Below are positions 33,312 through 44,889 of a DNA stretch of 64,000 nt, piece by piece (position 1 is the first letter of the stretch; each line of letters opens with the position of its first letter). This DNA is from Bathymodiolus brooksi (lineage: Eukaryota > Mollusca > Bivalvia > Mytilida > Modiolidae). The stretch lies in NCBI GenBank assembly GCA_963680875.1, contig OY804578.1, positions 3,100,001 to 3,164,000 of the forward strand. The letters are read 5' to 3'. The notes beneath the pieces were generated by a model. That model was not told where the DNA came from. It worked only from the letters and a program-made list of their open reading frames with translations, and did no database searches. A program made the translations under genes and the position numbers.

Positions 33312-36300
33312 TTATCGTTCATCATTACGAACATATTGTTATATGGTAAATTACTTCAAGCCTTACAAATCGGGTAGCCTATTGTGCGACATTATATCCA
33401 ACTTAATCATGATTCGCTTCGATAACTCTGTAATTTATTAGGGGCTTGTTTTCGATAAAAAAAAATGTATATGGATATTTCTTTTAAATAATCGCCAATA
33501 CAGTGTTAAACATCGATTGGTATGCATCTGAAAGCAAAGCTCGGAGCTAAGAAATTATTCATATGAATATTTTACGTTAAGTTTAACGTTTAAAAAAAAT
33601 GAAATTCACTTCTGTAAACATCTGTTTTATAGGCCTTGTATTAAAATGTGTTGAAATAGTGTAAAAACAATTTAATTTTCTATAATTCAGAGAGAACAAA
33701 ATTGTTGTCCCCACAACAGTTATATGCCTAGAGGCCTTTTCCTCAGGTGTACCACATGTTGTGTTTACTGCTAAAGTGTATATTGTATTGGAGTGAGCTG
33801 TAAGTAATGAATTACCAAAGTAATAAAATTTTAAGATTTCATGTATCCCTCAAGGCTAACATTTTATAATATCAAAGAATGGTGTCCTTCCTAATTAAGA
33901 AGAATTAAGGGGTCCCATTAAGGGTGAATTATCAGGGTAATCACATGTAAATAAAGGTAAATTTGATTCTCTTTTTTGCTTTTTCTACATAAATGGAATT
34001 ACATAAAATACGAAAACAAATTAATGAATATGTATTATTAAACTCTAAAACTATAAAATTACACATGAAATATGAAAATATGAAAATATAATACTGAATA
34101 TTTATTATCAATTTTAAACCAATATAAACACACATGAAATATGAAAACATAATAATTAATATTTATATTAAACATTAATACATATATTACTATATAAGTA
34201 AACCTGAAATATGGTCTCCAAGCTTGATTTTTCACTATTTTTTATAATTAAAAAATCAAGTTATGAAAGAAATAATTTTCTTATAAAAATTAACTTTTAA
34301 AAATAGAACTTCATTTCGATTTCCATTGTAAGAATATATATATATGATCTATTTTCTTTCCTTAATGTATACATATTTTACTGTTTTAAGGTGTATTATT
34401 TCTGTTAAAATTTTAATTAATGGTTTATTTTCCTATTGGATTCTTTAAAAAAAAAAAAAAATGACCATACTTTACTCTTACATAAAATATATTATTTCAT
34501 TTCTAATTAATTTTATAACTTTTCTTTATTTCAATTTTTCTTCTTAAATCAATATTTTTATTGAACTACTTGATGATGCAAATACCTCATGTTCAATCTT
34601 TAAAAAAATTCAACATTTCATTGACAAAAATAAACTTTTCAAAAGAAAATATTTATCCACGAGATTACATGACCCCTCGATGACCCGAATGCTAACACTT
34701 TTTTTTAGCAATCAATTTTAATCGTTTCATTTATATAAATCTTTATTCAATAATTCGTCTATTCTATTAACAAAAATATTACTTATTAGCAAAGTGTATG
34801 AATGGATCAGAGACTATATTATGTAACCATGTACATGTCAATAAAAAAAAATGTCGGATGTAAAAATACGGATGAAAACACATAAATTGACGCTACATTG
34901 TAGGAATAATGACATTCTTTTCTTAAGAAAGGATAAATACAGCAAGCAAGCTTGTTATACATTTAAATTTCACCCCGAGATCAAAATATTACTAAAACTA
35001 GGATGTCAACAAACAACATGCATAACCAACAAAACACGTGACGCTATCAAAAAAAAAAAATATCGTTAACTAATGAAATTGAAAATTGAAGAACAACTTT
35101 TTCAAATATTTTATTGAATAAAAATACAATAATGAATGGAGTATGTGATCTGAGCTCTTCCTGTCCAAAAATATGTAGAAGAATATTCGATTATTAGCAT
35201 CGTGTTATCGGTTTTCGTGCTATTATCGATTTTCAGATATAGCGATTAACAGTGTTAACCCTTCATTCATATGACGATTGGAATTTTCAAAGAATGGCTA
35301 GTTAAATATTTCTTTGTACATAAGATTGTTTTTAAAGCCATTCTTGTATTTTAATATACTCTCGATTATCTGGCAACTTTTGCTGTCAGTAAAATGGTGT
35401 CATCTGTTTTCGTTTGAAGTAAAAACAGGGCCGATATACGGGATGGAAACGAATATAAAATCCGGAAATGGCTGGTTTTAAAATTTCATGGTTCTGGCCA
35501 TCTATCAAATCATACTACATCTAAATAAAATAACAGAATGTTTGAAAATGACCACTTTCAAAATTGTGTTTACTTTTGATGTTTTTTTTTAGTGCTGAAA
35601 CCACAATGCACTGCAAAGTGACATGTATTTTATATAAGAAACAGGCACATTTCATTCAGTCAGCTCTTTTGTTTACAAGTACGATCAGTGACCCCATGAC
35701 AGTTACATGACAGGAAGAGCCGGTGCCTGAAAGGCAGACGACATAGTTCAATTTTATATAGCCCTTCTGGATTTTTTTCCAGCTACTTTATAAATGAAGT
35801 AAATTTTTAGCATTACAAAAAGTATGGTTCAGTAGGTAGGTTCACTGTTTTTGGTACTTGCGTCTTTAAAAGCAAACTTTAACATCTTTTATGAATTTAT
35901 TACACAATCACTTTTTGCAGATTTACGTTTTGTTTCTATATACTTATGGCAAAACAAACGAATCGGAGAAAACGGTCCATCTTTAATGAGACACATTTAA
36001 AAAAGATTTTTTTCGAAAATTGAAGAACTACGAAATTATGTGAAAAAAAAGAATGGACATCGGAACAATGCCATGAATTCGTAAAAAAATAAAAATAGGC
36101 CTATGCTACGGAGCAAAATTGTTTTAATGCTATTATTTATAAGATCGCACTTTGTAATCGATCGTTCATGCACTACAATAAAGCTACACATAAGCTCTGC
36201 TTCTTAGCTAAAAGCACAGAAAGTTACAGGGTAGGAAGCCATAAAATTGAGAGGATTATGTAAACATATAATTTGTAATAGTTTTCATTTGACAATTACA

Positions 36301-37453
36301 GACGATGAGTATTATAAATACTTTTAAAGTTTATTATACAAAACTTCAGGGTACATCTCTTACGTAATATAATAATTTGTTTATGGAAATACAATATTCT
36401 TACTTGCCAACAGTAAAAAGATTAATCTGTTTTCATAACGGTTATTTCTGATTTGAACAAAGCGTAACATATAATATGTCTGCGTAAGGAAAACATTTTT
36501 TGTTTATTTTAATCATGTCTTTCGAACTGGCGGACCCTTCTGATTAATCTCAGAATAGTCATAAAAAATATGGTTGTTGTTTTTATAAGGAAAAATTGCA
36601 TATGAATGTTTTTTGTCTATTTTGCTTTTTGGGGTTTGCAAGAAGAATTTTCTACCCTGCCCTGTTCACCCTGCTTTACTGCATAATTTTGGTTGTTGCT
36701 ATATCATTCTGATGATGCACAAACAAAATAAAGATAAAAATGAACAATCCAATATAACTTACGATCAATGTTAATCTTAAGATTTTTTTTGTGAAAATAG
36801 CCCCAGAATCATTGCTATCAGGCGCGGATCCAGCAGTTTTGAAAACGGGGTCCCAGGCTCTTGTTTGCCAATTTTTACCCAATTTATACACGAATTTTAC
36901 TAAATTGTCGAACACCCCCTTGATCCGCCAGTGTGCATTAATATGCACCCATTCCTAATGTATACTTGATCAGGGTCGTGTATTTTGAATACCTATTAGA
37001 ACCTTTAAAATGTGTATTGCATCTCCTATTCTAGTCATGGGTACTGTTAAATGGTCACAAAATGTGTATTGCGTTTCTGATTATTGCCAAAGATTGTGAC
37101 ACATGTATTCAAGTATTCGGTCAGAGTCCCGTCGACCGGATGTAAAATGACACTTGTATATTCTGCCTGGCAATATTAGGTACCCTGCTGAGTGAACCGG
37201 TGTGAATGTACCTGTCGTTTTCAGAATGAAAATAAAAATAAGTAAATCCCGTCTTTCACTTCTTATTTCAGGAATTATGTGTCTTAATTTATTGAAGAAT
37301 AAAATATTTCAAATTAAAATATGGTCTCTCGCTTCTGAAAATACATGAAAAATATAAGAAATATATTTTCCGCATAATATTTTACGTTTCACTCATCAAA
37401 AATGACAAACAAACTAAAAAAGGAAAAGAAATTAACATTTTTAAATCACTAAA
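33312..37453. other. Unique interior of the CACTA element, no gene recognised
   Basis: Very AT-rich. The longest frames are 69-90 codons, with no domain and no coding signature. Degenerate ATGAAATATGAAAA repeats lie at about 34060-34150. The expected transposase gene is absent or decayed beyond recognition by eye. A short GGCGCGGATCC repeat lies at 36820-36935. Confidence 0.6.
36820..36935. repeat. Small repeat with GGATCC-type inverted ends
   Basis: GGCGCGGATCCAGCAG at one end and TTGATCCGCCAGTG at the other suggest inverted GGCGGATC termini around about 100 bases. A 90-codon minus-strand frame crosses it and is probably spurious. Confidence 0.35.
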
Positions 37454-38287
37454 GGCCACTAAAAGGCATCAATCGCCTGTAAAATAAATAAACATAAATT
37501 ATAATGTTGAATCTCCGTGAAAATATTAAAGGTTTACATTTAAATCAACATCAAATTGAAATAAATATGAGTGCATAGTTCTAGATCCTGAAAAACAAAA
37601 TCAAGAAATCAAATATACATAACTTTACTGTAAAATACACAACGATTGATGGATTATTGTGTATTGAATAGCTAAAGTTATTATCATCCAGAATGGTACA
37701 AATAAATAAACAATAATATAATACTATTATAGATTGTTCTTATATTTATCAGGGAATTATATAAACATTCAAAAATTTTTTTCCTGTATTTATTGATCAA
37801 TCTAATTAACTGACAAAATATTGTTTACATGTAAATTGCATATTTCTGTTCGATCGGATAAGGGCGCATTACGGCGTTTACATAGGGATATGATTATTTG
37901 TTTTATATCATAAACAAAAATAGTGTTATTTTTCATTAAGGTGCCTCATTACAATAATCAGAACTTTTAAAGCACAATAACTAGAGACCACTAGTTTAAT
38001 ATATATTTAATTCATTTTTTAGTAAATAGTCTCAGCATAGTAATACAAGGTTAATGTATTTCTCGCATGATAATCAAAAACAAGTAATAGTGAAGTGACA
38101 ACAACAGTATATACGTATTCTGTACGTGTGTCACACTTTGCTAATATTTTAATACATTTAAAGTCACATTTCTTAATAAACATCGCATTAAGTTAAAATA
38201 TGACATGAAAATCAAATATGCAACAATTGATGGATTATTGTGTATTGAATACACTAAATTTATTAAGGGCCAGACTAGTATAACATA

Positions 38288-38320
<33 letters not shown>

Positions 38321-38472
38321 AATAAATACATATAGATACATGATAATATAATACTATAGATCGTCATATTCAATGAGCTAGTGACGACTACAGTATTACG
38401 TAATCTCTCTACTCGGCGGGTGATTTAGATGACCGTGCGATTTAACTGGTAAAATGCAAATATGCCTCGACT
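37454..38472 (-). repeat. Right CACTA arm, inner part
   Basis: Reverse complement of 32703-33311 joined to 29095-29597 on the left. Shared landmarks include GGCCACTAAAAGGCATCAAT, GATTATTGTGTATTGAATAG and TAATAATCAGAACTTTT. It preserves the empty site for element 3 at about 38017-38028. Confidence 0.85.
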
Positions 38473-38762
38473 ATTGCAAAAATGCCACGACAATGCAAAT
38501 TTAAAAGGAAAAAGGCAAATATAAAAGGAGAAACGCTAAAATGCCACGACAATGCAAATTTAAAAGGAAAAACGCTAAAATGCCACGACAATGCAAATTT
38601 AAAAGAAAAAACGCTAAAATGCCACAACAATGCAAATTTAAAAGGAAAAACGCTAAAATGCCACGACAATGCAAATTTAAAAGGAAAAACGCTAAAATGC
38701 CACGATAATGCAAATTTAAAAGGAAAAACGCTAAAATGCCACAACAATGCAAATTTAAAAGG
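38473..38762 (-). repeat. Right subterminal 39-bp repeats, inner block
   Basis: About seven units of the 39-bp subterminal repeat in reverse orientation (GCCACGACAATGCAAATTTA plus AAAGGAAAAACGCTAAAAT). The outer block continues after the insertion, at 39812-39962. Confidence 0.85.
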
Positions 38763-39811
38763 AACAAGATGAACTGTGAGCTAATGCTCACCTATGATAC
38801 CCCCACTCTTTGGCAAATAGGAAGTGGGGTACCTATATGAAGCTTGTGACCAAATATCAGATCTCTGCCATCAATAGTTGCTGAGAAAAATGTGCATATA
38901 TGTTCAATGTGTATAGAAACCAACTAAATCGGCAAACAGGAAGTAGGAATCTGACGGGTCCAAAAACGCTTCCCACAATATGGCATACCTATATGAAGCT
39001 TGTGACCAAATATCAGATTCCTGTCATCAATAGTTGCTGAGAAAAATGCGACGAAAAATGTGCATATACAAATGTATGTTAAATGTGTATAAAAATCAAC
39101 AAAATCGGCAAACAGGAAGTAGGAATCTGATGGGTCCAAAATTGCTTCCCACGATATGGGGTACCTATATGAAGCTTGTGACCAAATATCAGATTTCTGC
39201 CATCAATAGTTGCTGAGAAAAATGCGACGAAAAATGAGCATATATGTTCAATGTGTATAAAAATCAACAAAGTCGGCAAACAGGAAGTAGGAATCCGATG
39301 GGTTCAAAAACGCTTCCCACGATATGGGGTACCTATATGAAGCTTGTGACCAAATATCAGATTTCTGCCATCAATGGTTGCTGAGAAAAATGTGACGAAA
39401 AATGTGCATATATGTTCAATGTGTATAAAAACCAACTAAGTCGGCAAACAGGAAGTAGGAATCTGATGGGTTCAAAAACTCTTCCCACAATATGGGGTAC
39501 CTATATGACGCTTGTGACCAAATATCAGATCTCTGTCATCAATAGTTGCTGAGAAAAATGTGACGAAAAATGTGCATATATGTTCAATGTGTATAAAGAC
39601 CAACTAAGTTGGCAAACAGGAAGTAGGAATCCGATGGGTTCAAAAACGCTACCCACAATATGGTATACCTATATGATGCTTGTGACCAAATATCAGATTT
39701 CTGCCATCAACAGTTACTGAGAAAAATGCGACGAAAGGACGGACGGAAGGACGGACAGACGGACAGAGGTAAAACAGTATACCCCCCTCCCCCTTCGGGA
39801 AGCGGGGGTAT
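38763..39811 (+). mobile_element. Helitron-like element of a second family, nested in the right CACTA arm
   Basis: The head AACAAGATGAACTGTGAGCT contains the hairpin GTGAGC-TAAT-GCTCAC (38776-38791) and then ATACCCCC (38797-38804). The core is about five units of roughly 170 bases (GTGACCAAATATCAGATTTC, CTGAGAAAAATGCGACG, CGGCAAACAGGAAGTAGG). The tail has GGACGGAAGGACGGACAGAC runs and ends GGGGGTAT (39804-39811), the complement of the head ATACCCCC. The interrupted 39-bp unit GGAAAAACGCT became GGAA...AAAAACGCT, again a net gain of two A. No ORF of note. Confidence 0.7.
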
Positions 39812-39962
39812 AAAAACGCTAAAATGCCACGACAATGCAAATTTAAAAGGAAAAATGCTAAAATGCCACGACAATGCAAATTTAAAAGGAAAAACGTCAT
39901 GACAATGCAAATTTAAAAGGAAAAATGCTAAAATGCCACGACAATGCAAATTTAAAAGGTAA
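39812..39962 (-). repeat. Right subterminal 39-bp repeats, outer block
   Basis: About four units, one shortened (AAAAACGTCATGACAATG). Continuous with the block at 38473-38762 once the insertion is removed. The terminus follows through GTAAAACGCAAATATAAC to the CACTA end. Confidence 0.8.
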
Positions 39963-40095
39963 AACGCAAATATAACAAGACAATTCGCTAATTTAACTGG
40001 TAAACGCTAATATAACTGGTAATCTTTAATTACTTGCATTTTACCGGTTATATTTGCAAAAAAACGGGCATATTTGCATTTTCTATTTCCTAGTG

Positions 40096-40098
40096 TTG
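40096..40098. other. Right 3-bp target site duplication (TTG)
   Basis: CCTAGTG is followed by TTGGTCAGC; pairs with the TTG at 28459-28461. Confidence 0.75.
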
Positions 40099-40258
40099 GT
40101 CAGCAGGGACTTAAATTTTAAAGGGAACCCCCTAAGGATGATTCAGGCCAAGTCTGGTTTAAATTGGGCCAGTGGTTTCAGAGGAGAAGATTTTTGAAAA
40201 AGCTTACAGACAGACGACGGACGCCAAGTGATGGCAATAGCTCACTTAGGTGAGCTAA
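40099..40258 (+). mobile_element. 3' end of the Helitron-like element interrupted by the CACTA insertion
   Basis: It continues the unit cut at 28461: CATGATGGTTG joins GTCAGCAGGGAC as in the uninterrupted copy at 27657-27685. It runs through GGTTTCAGAGGAGAAG and GACGACGGACGCC to a perfect tail hairpin AGCTCAC-TTAG-GTGAGCT (40239-40256) and TAAAAA. Confidence 0.7.
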
Positions 40259-40330
40259 AAAGGGACAAAATTTGAGTCTAAAAGTTCAATCTGCAAAACA
40301 AATAAAGAATATGGTAGTAATCAAGCAAAA

Positions 40331-43300
40331 CAAACAAAGTGCTCCCTATGTTGTGGTCATGTCACGACAAAACAAAGTGCTCCCTATGTTGTGGTCATAT
40401 CACGACATAACAAAGTATTCCCTATGTTGTGGTCATGTCACGACATAACAAAGTGCTCCCTATGTTGTGGTCATGTCACGACAAAACAAAGTGCTCCCTA
40501 TGTTGTGGTCATGTCACGACATAACAAAGTGCTCCCTATGTTGTGGTCATGTCACGACATAACAAAGTGCTCCCTATGTTGTGGTCATGTCACGACAAAA
40601 CAAAGTGCTCCCTATGTTGTGGTCATGTCACGACATAACAAAGTGCTCCCTATGTTGTGGTCATGTCACGACAAAAAAAAGTGCTCCCTATGTTGTGGTC
40701 ATGTCACGACAAAACAAAGCGCTCCCTATGTTGTGGTCATGTCACGACATAACAAAGTGCTCCCTATGTTGTGGTCATGTCACGACAAAACAAAGTGCTC
40801 CCTATGTTGTGGTCATGTCACGACATAACAAAGTGCTCCCTATGTTGTGGTCATGTTACGACAAAAAAAAGTGCTCCCTATGTTGTGGTCATGTCACGAC
40901 AAAACAAAGCGCTCCCTATGTTGTGGTCATGTCACGACAAAACAAAGCGCTCCCTATGTTGTGGTCATGTCACGACAAAACAAAGTGCTCCCTATGTTGT
41001 GGTCATGTCACGACAAAACAAAGTGCTCCCTATGTTGTGGTCATGTCACGACAAAACAAAGTGCTCCCTATGTTGTGGTCATGTCACGACAAAACAAAGT
41101 GCTCCCTATGTTGTGGTCATGTCACTACAAAACAAAGCGCTCCCTATGTTGTGGTCATGTCACGACAAAACAAAGCGCTCCCTATGTTGTGGTCATGTCA
41201 CGACAAAACTAAGCGCTCCCTATGTTGTGGTCATGTCACGACAAAACAAAGCGCTCCCTATGTTGTGGTCATGTCACGACAAAACAAAGCGCTCCCTATG
41301 TTGTGGTCATGTCACGACATAACAAAGCGCTCCCTATGTTGTGGTCATGTCACGACATAACAAAGCGCTCCCTATATTGTGGTCATGTCACGACAAAACA
41401 AAGCGCTCCCTATGTTGTGGTCATGTCACGACAAAACAAAGTGCTCCCTATGTTGTGGTCATGTCACGACAAAACAAAGTGCTCCCTATGTTGTGGTCAT
41501 GTCACGACAAAACAAAGTGCTCCCTATGTTGTGGTCATGTCGAGACAAAACAAAGTGCTCCCTATGTTGTGGTCATGTCACTACAAAACAAAGTGCTCCC
41601 TATGTTGTGGTCATGTCACGACATAACAAAGTGATCCCTATGTTGTGGTCATGTCACGACAAAACAAAGCGCTCCCTATGTTGTGGTCATGTCACGACAA
41701 AACAAAGTGCTCCCTATGTTGTGGTCATGTCACGACATAACAAAGCGCTCCCTATGTTGTGGTCATGTCACGACATAACAAAGTGCTCCCTATGTTGTGG
41801 TCATGTCACGACATAACAAAGTGCTCCCTATGTTGTGGTCATGTCACGACATAACAAAGTGCTCCCTATGTTGTGGTCATGTCACGACATAACAAAGTGC
41901 TCCCTATGTTGTGGTCATGTCACGACATAACAAAGTGCTCCCTATGTTGTGGTCATGTCACGACATAACAAAGTGCTCCCTATGTTGTGGTCATGTCACG
42001 ACAAAACAAAGTGCTCCCTATGTTGTGGTCATGTCACGACATAACAAAGTGCTCCCTATGTTGTGGTCATGTCACGACAAAACAAAGTGCTCCCTATGTT
42101 GTGGTCATGTCACGACATAACAAAGTGCTCCCTATGTTGTGGTCATGTCACGACAAAACAAAGTGCTCCCTATGTTGTGGTCATGTCACAACATAACAAA
42201 GTGCTCCCTATGTTGTGGTCATGTCATGACAAAACAAAGTGCTCCCTATGTTGTGGTCTTGTCACGACATAACAAAGTGCTCCCTATGTTGTGGTCATGT
42301 CACGACAAAACAAAGCGCTCCCTATGTTGTGGTCATGTCATGACAAAACAAACAAAGGGCTCCCTATGTTGTGGTCATGTCACGACAAAACAAAGTGCTC
42401 CCTATGTTGTGGTCATGTCACGACAAAACAAAGTGCTCCCTATTTTGTGGTCATGTCACGACAAAACAAAGTGCTCCCTATGTTGTGGTCATGTCACGAC
42501 AAAACAAAGTGCTCCCTATGTTGTGGTCATGTCATGACAAAACAAACAGAGGGCTCCCTATGTTGTGGTCATGTCACGACAAAACAAAGTGCTCCCTATG
42601 TTGTGGTCATGTCATGACAAAACAAAGTGCTCCCTATGTTGTGGTCATGTTACGACAAAAAAAAGTGCTCCCTATGTTGTGGTCATGTCACGACAAAACA
42701 AAGCGCTCCCTATGTTGTGGTCATGTCACGACAAAACAAAGCGCTCCCTATGTTGTGGTCATGTCACGACAAAACAAAGTGCTCCCTATGTTGTGGTCAT
42801 GTCACGACAAAACAAAGTGCTCCCTATGTTGTGGTCATGTCACGACAAAACAAAGTGCTCCCTATGTTGTGGTCATGTCACGACAAAACAAAGTGCTCCC
42901 TATGTTGTGGTCATGTCACTACAAAACAAAGCGCTCCCTATGTTGTGGTCATGTCACGACAAAACAAAGCGCTCCCTATGTTGTGGTCATGTCACGACAA
43001 AACTAAGCGCTCCCTATGTTGTGGTCATGTCACGACAAAACAAAGCGCTCCCTATGTTGTGGTCATGTCACGACAAAACAAAGCGCTCCCTATGTTGTGG
43101 TCATGTCACGACATAACAAAGCGCTCCCTATGTTGTGGTCATGTCACGACATAACAAAGCGCTCCCTATATTGTGGTCATGTCACGACAAAACAAAGCGC
43201 TCCCTATGTTGTGGTCATGTCACGACAAAACAAAGTGCTCCCTATGTTGTGGTCATGTCACGACAAAACAAAGTGCTCCCTATGTTGTGGTCATGTCACG

Positions 43301-44538
43301 ACAAAACAAAGTGCTCCCTATGTTGTGGTCATGTCATGACAAAACAAAGTGCTCCCTATGTTGTGGTCATGTCATGACAAAACAAACAAAGGGCTCCCTA
43401 TGTTGTGGTCATGTCACGACAAAACAAAGTGCTCCCTATGTTGTGGTCATGTCACGACAAAACAAAGTGCTCCCTATGTTGTGGTCATGTCATGACAAAA
43501 CAAACAAAGGGCTCCCTATGTTGTGGTCATGTCACGACAAAACAAAGTGCTCCCTATCTTGTGGTCATGTCATGACAAAACAAAGTGCTCCCTATGTTGT
43601 GGTCATGTCATGACAAAACAAAGTGCTCCCTATGTTGTAGTCATGTCACGACATAACAAAGCGCTCCCTATCTTGTGGTCATGTCACGACAAAACAAAGT
43701 GCTCCCTATGTTGTGGTCATGTCACGACAAAACAAAGCGCTCCCTATGTTGTGGTCATGTCACGACAAAACAAAGCGCTCCCTATGTTGTGGTCATGTCA
43801 CGACAAAACAAAGCGCTCCCTATGTTGTGGTCATGTCACGACAAAACAAAGCGCTCCCTATGTTGTGGTCATGTCACGACAAAACAAAGCACTCCCTATG
43901 TTGTGGTCATGTCACGACAAAACAAAGCGCTCCCTATGTTGTGGTCATGTCACGACAAAACAAAGCACTCCCTATGTTGTGGTCATGTCATGACAAAACA
44001 AAGCGCTCCCTATGTTGTGGTCATGTCACGACAAAACAAAGCGCTCCCTATGTTGTGGTCATGTCACGACAAAACAAAGCGCTCCCTATGTTGTGGTCAT
44101 GTCACGACAAAACAAAGCGCTCCCTATGTTGTGGTCATGTCACGATAAAACAAAGCGCTCCCTATGTTGTGGTCATGTCACGACAAAACAAAGCGCTCCC
44201 TATGTTGTGGTCATGTCACGACAAAACAAAGCGCTCCCTATGTTGTGGTCATGTCACGACAAAATAAAGCGCTCCCTATGTTGTGGTCATGTCATGACAA
44301 AACAAAGTGCTCCCTATGTTGTGGTCATGTCACGACAAAACAAAGTGCTCCCTATGTTGTGGTCATGTCATGACAAAACAAACAAAGGGCTCCCTATGTT
44401 GTGGTCATGTCACGACAAAACAAAGTGCTCCCTATGTTGTGGTTATGTCACAACAAAACAAAGTGCTCCCTATGTTGTGGTCATGTCACGACAAAACAAA
44501 GTGCTCCCTATGTTGTGGTCATGTCATGACAAAACAAA
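40331..44538 (+). repeat. 38-bp satellite array A (about 110 units)
   Basis: The unit is AACAAAGTGCTCCCTATGTT plus GTGGTCATGTCACGACAA, 38 bases. Variants have GCGCTCCC, CACGACATAAC or CATGACAAAAC; a 42-base form carries an extra AAAC (AACAAACAAAGGG). Blocks are duplicated: 40771-41322 and 42565-43116 translate identically or nearly so, 1,794 bases apart (45 units of 38 plus two of 42). All three forward frames happen to lack stops, which produces ORFs of up to 259 codons that are not genes. Confidence 0.95.
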
Positions 44539-44889
44539 CCAGAGGCTCTCAAGAGCCTGTATCGTTCACCTGGTAATAAAAAAAAACAATTGGCCCTATG
44601 TAAAAACTATGTCCTGCGTCATCTTGGAATTACGATCAACATAAAAAACACAAAGTTTGTAAAGGACCTTCCAATGATTGATGCACAGTTTAGGTTCAAT
44701 CAGTGCAATAGCTTCAGAGAAGAATATATTTCTGTATTTTCCCCATATGGTTCTGTGTTAATACTATGACCTGTAGTGGCAGCCATCTTGGATTTCCGAT
44801 CGGCATAAAAAACAGAAACTTCCAATGATCATTCCTGGGCAGTTTGGTTTCAACTGTCCAAGTGGTTTCAGAGAAGAAGCATTTTGAAA

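Larger units (their letters stand above)
28462..40095. mobile_element. CACTA (EnSpm/CMC) transposon, non-autonomous, with nested insertions
   Basis: It begins CACTAGGAAATAGAAAATGC and ends with the exact reverse complement. 5'-CACTA termini plus a 3-bp target duplication (TTG) are the defining marks of the CACTA/EnSpm superfamily. The arms are long inverted repeats: 28462-33311 on the left (less an insert at 29598-32702) and 37454-40095 on the right (less an insert at 38763-39811), about 1.6-1.75 kb each. The unique interior (33312-37453) has no transposase. Without the inserts the element is about 7.5 kb. It landed in the 3' part of a Helitron-like element whose tail resumes at 40099. Confidence 0.85.

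Noticed and set aside
36676..36948. 90-codon minus-strand ORF in the CACTA interior
   Set aside because: It crosses a small GGATCC-ended repeat, and its composition is that of AT-rich DNA; not related to any transposase motif I know.
40391..44644. Many long forward ORFs (up to 259 codons) with a Cys/His-rich repeated pattern (WSCHDKTKCSLCCGHV)
   Set aside because: They are translations of a 38-bp satellite whose three forward frames all lack stops. The same peptide appears in every frame in turn, and neither a start context nor frame conservation is present. The Cys/His spacing is a by-product of the DNA repeat.
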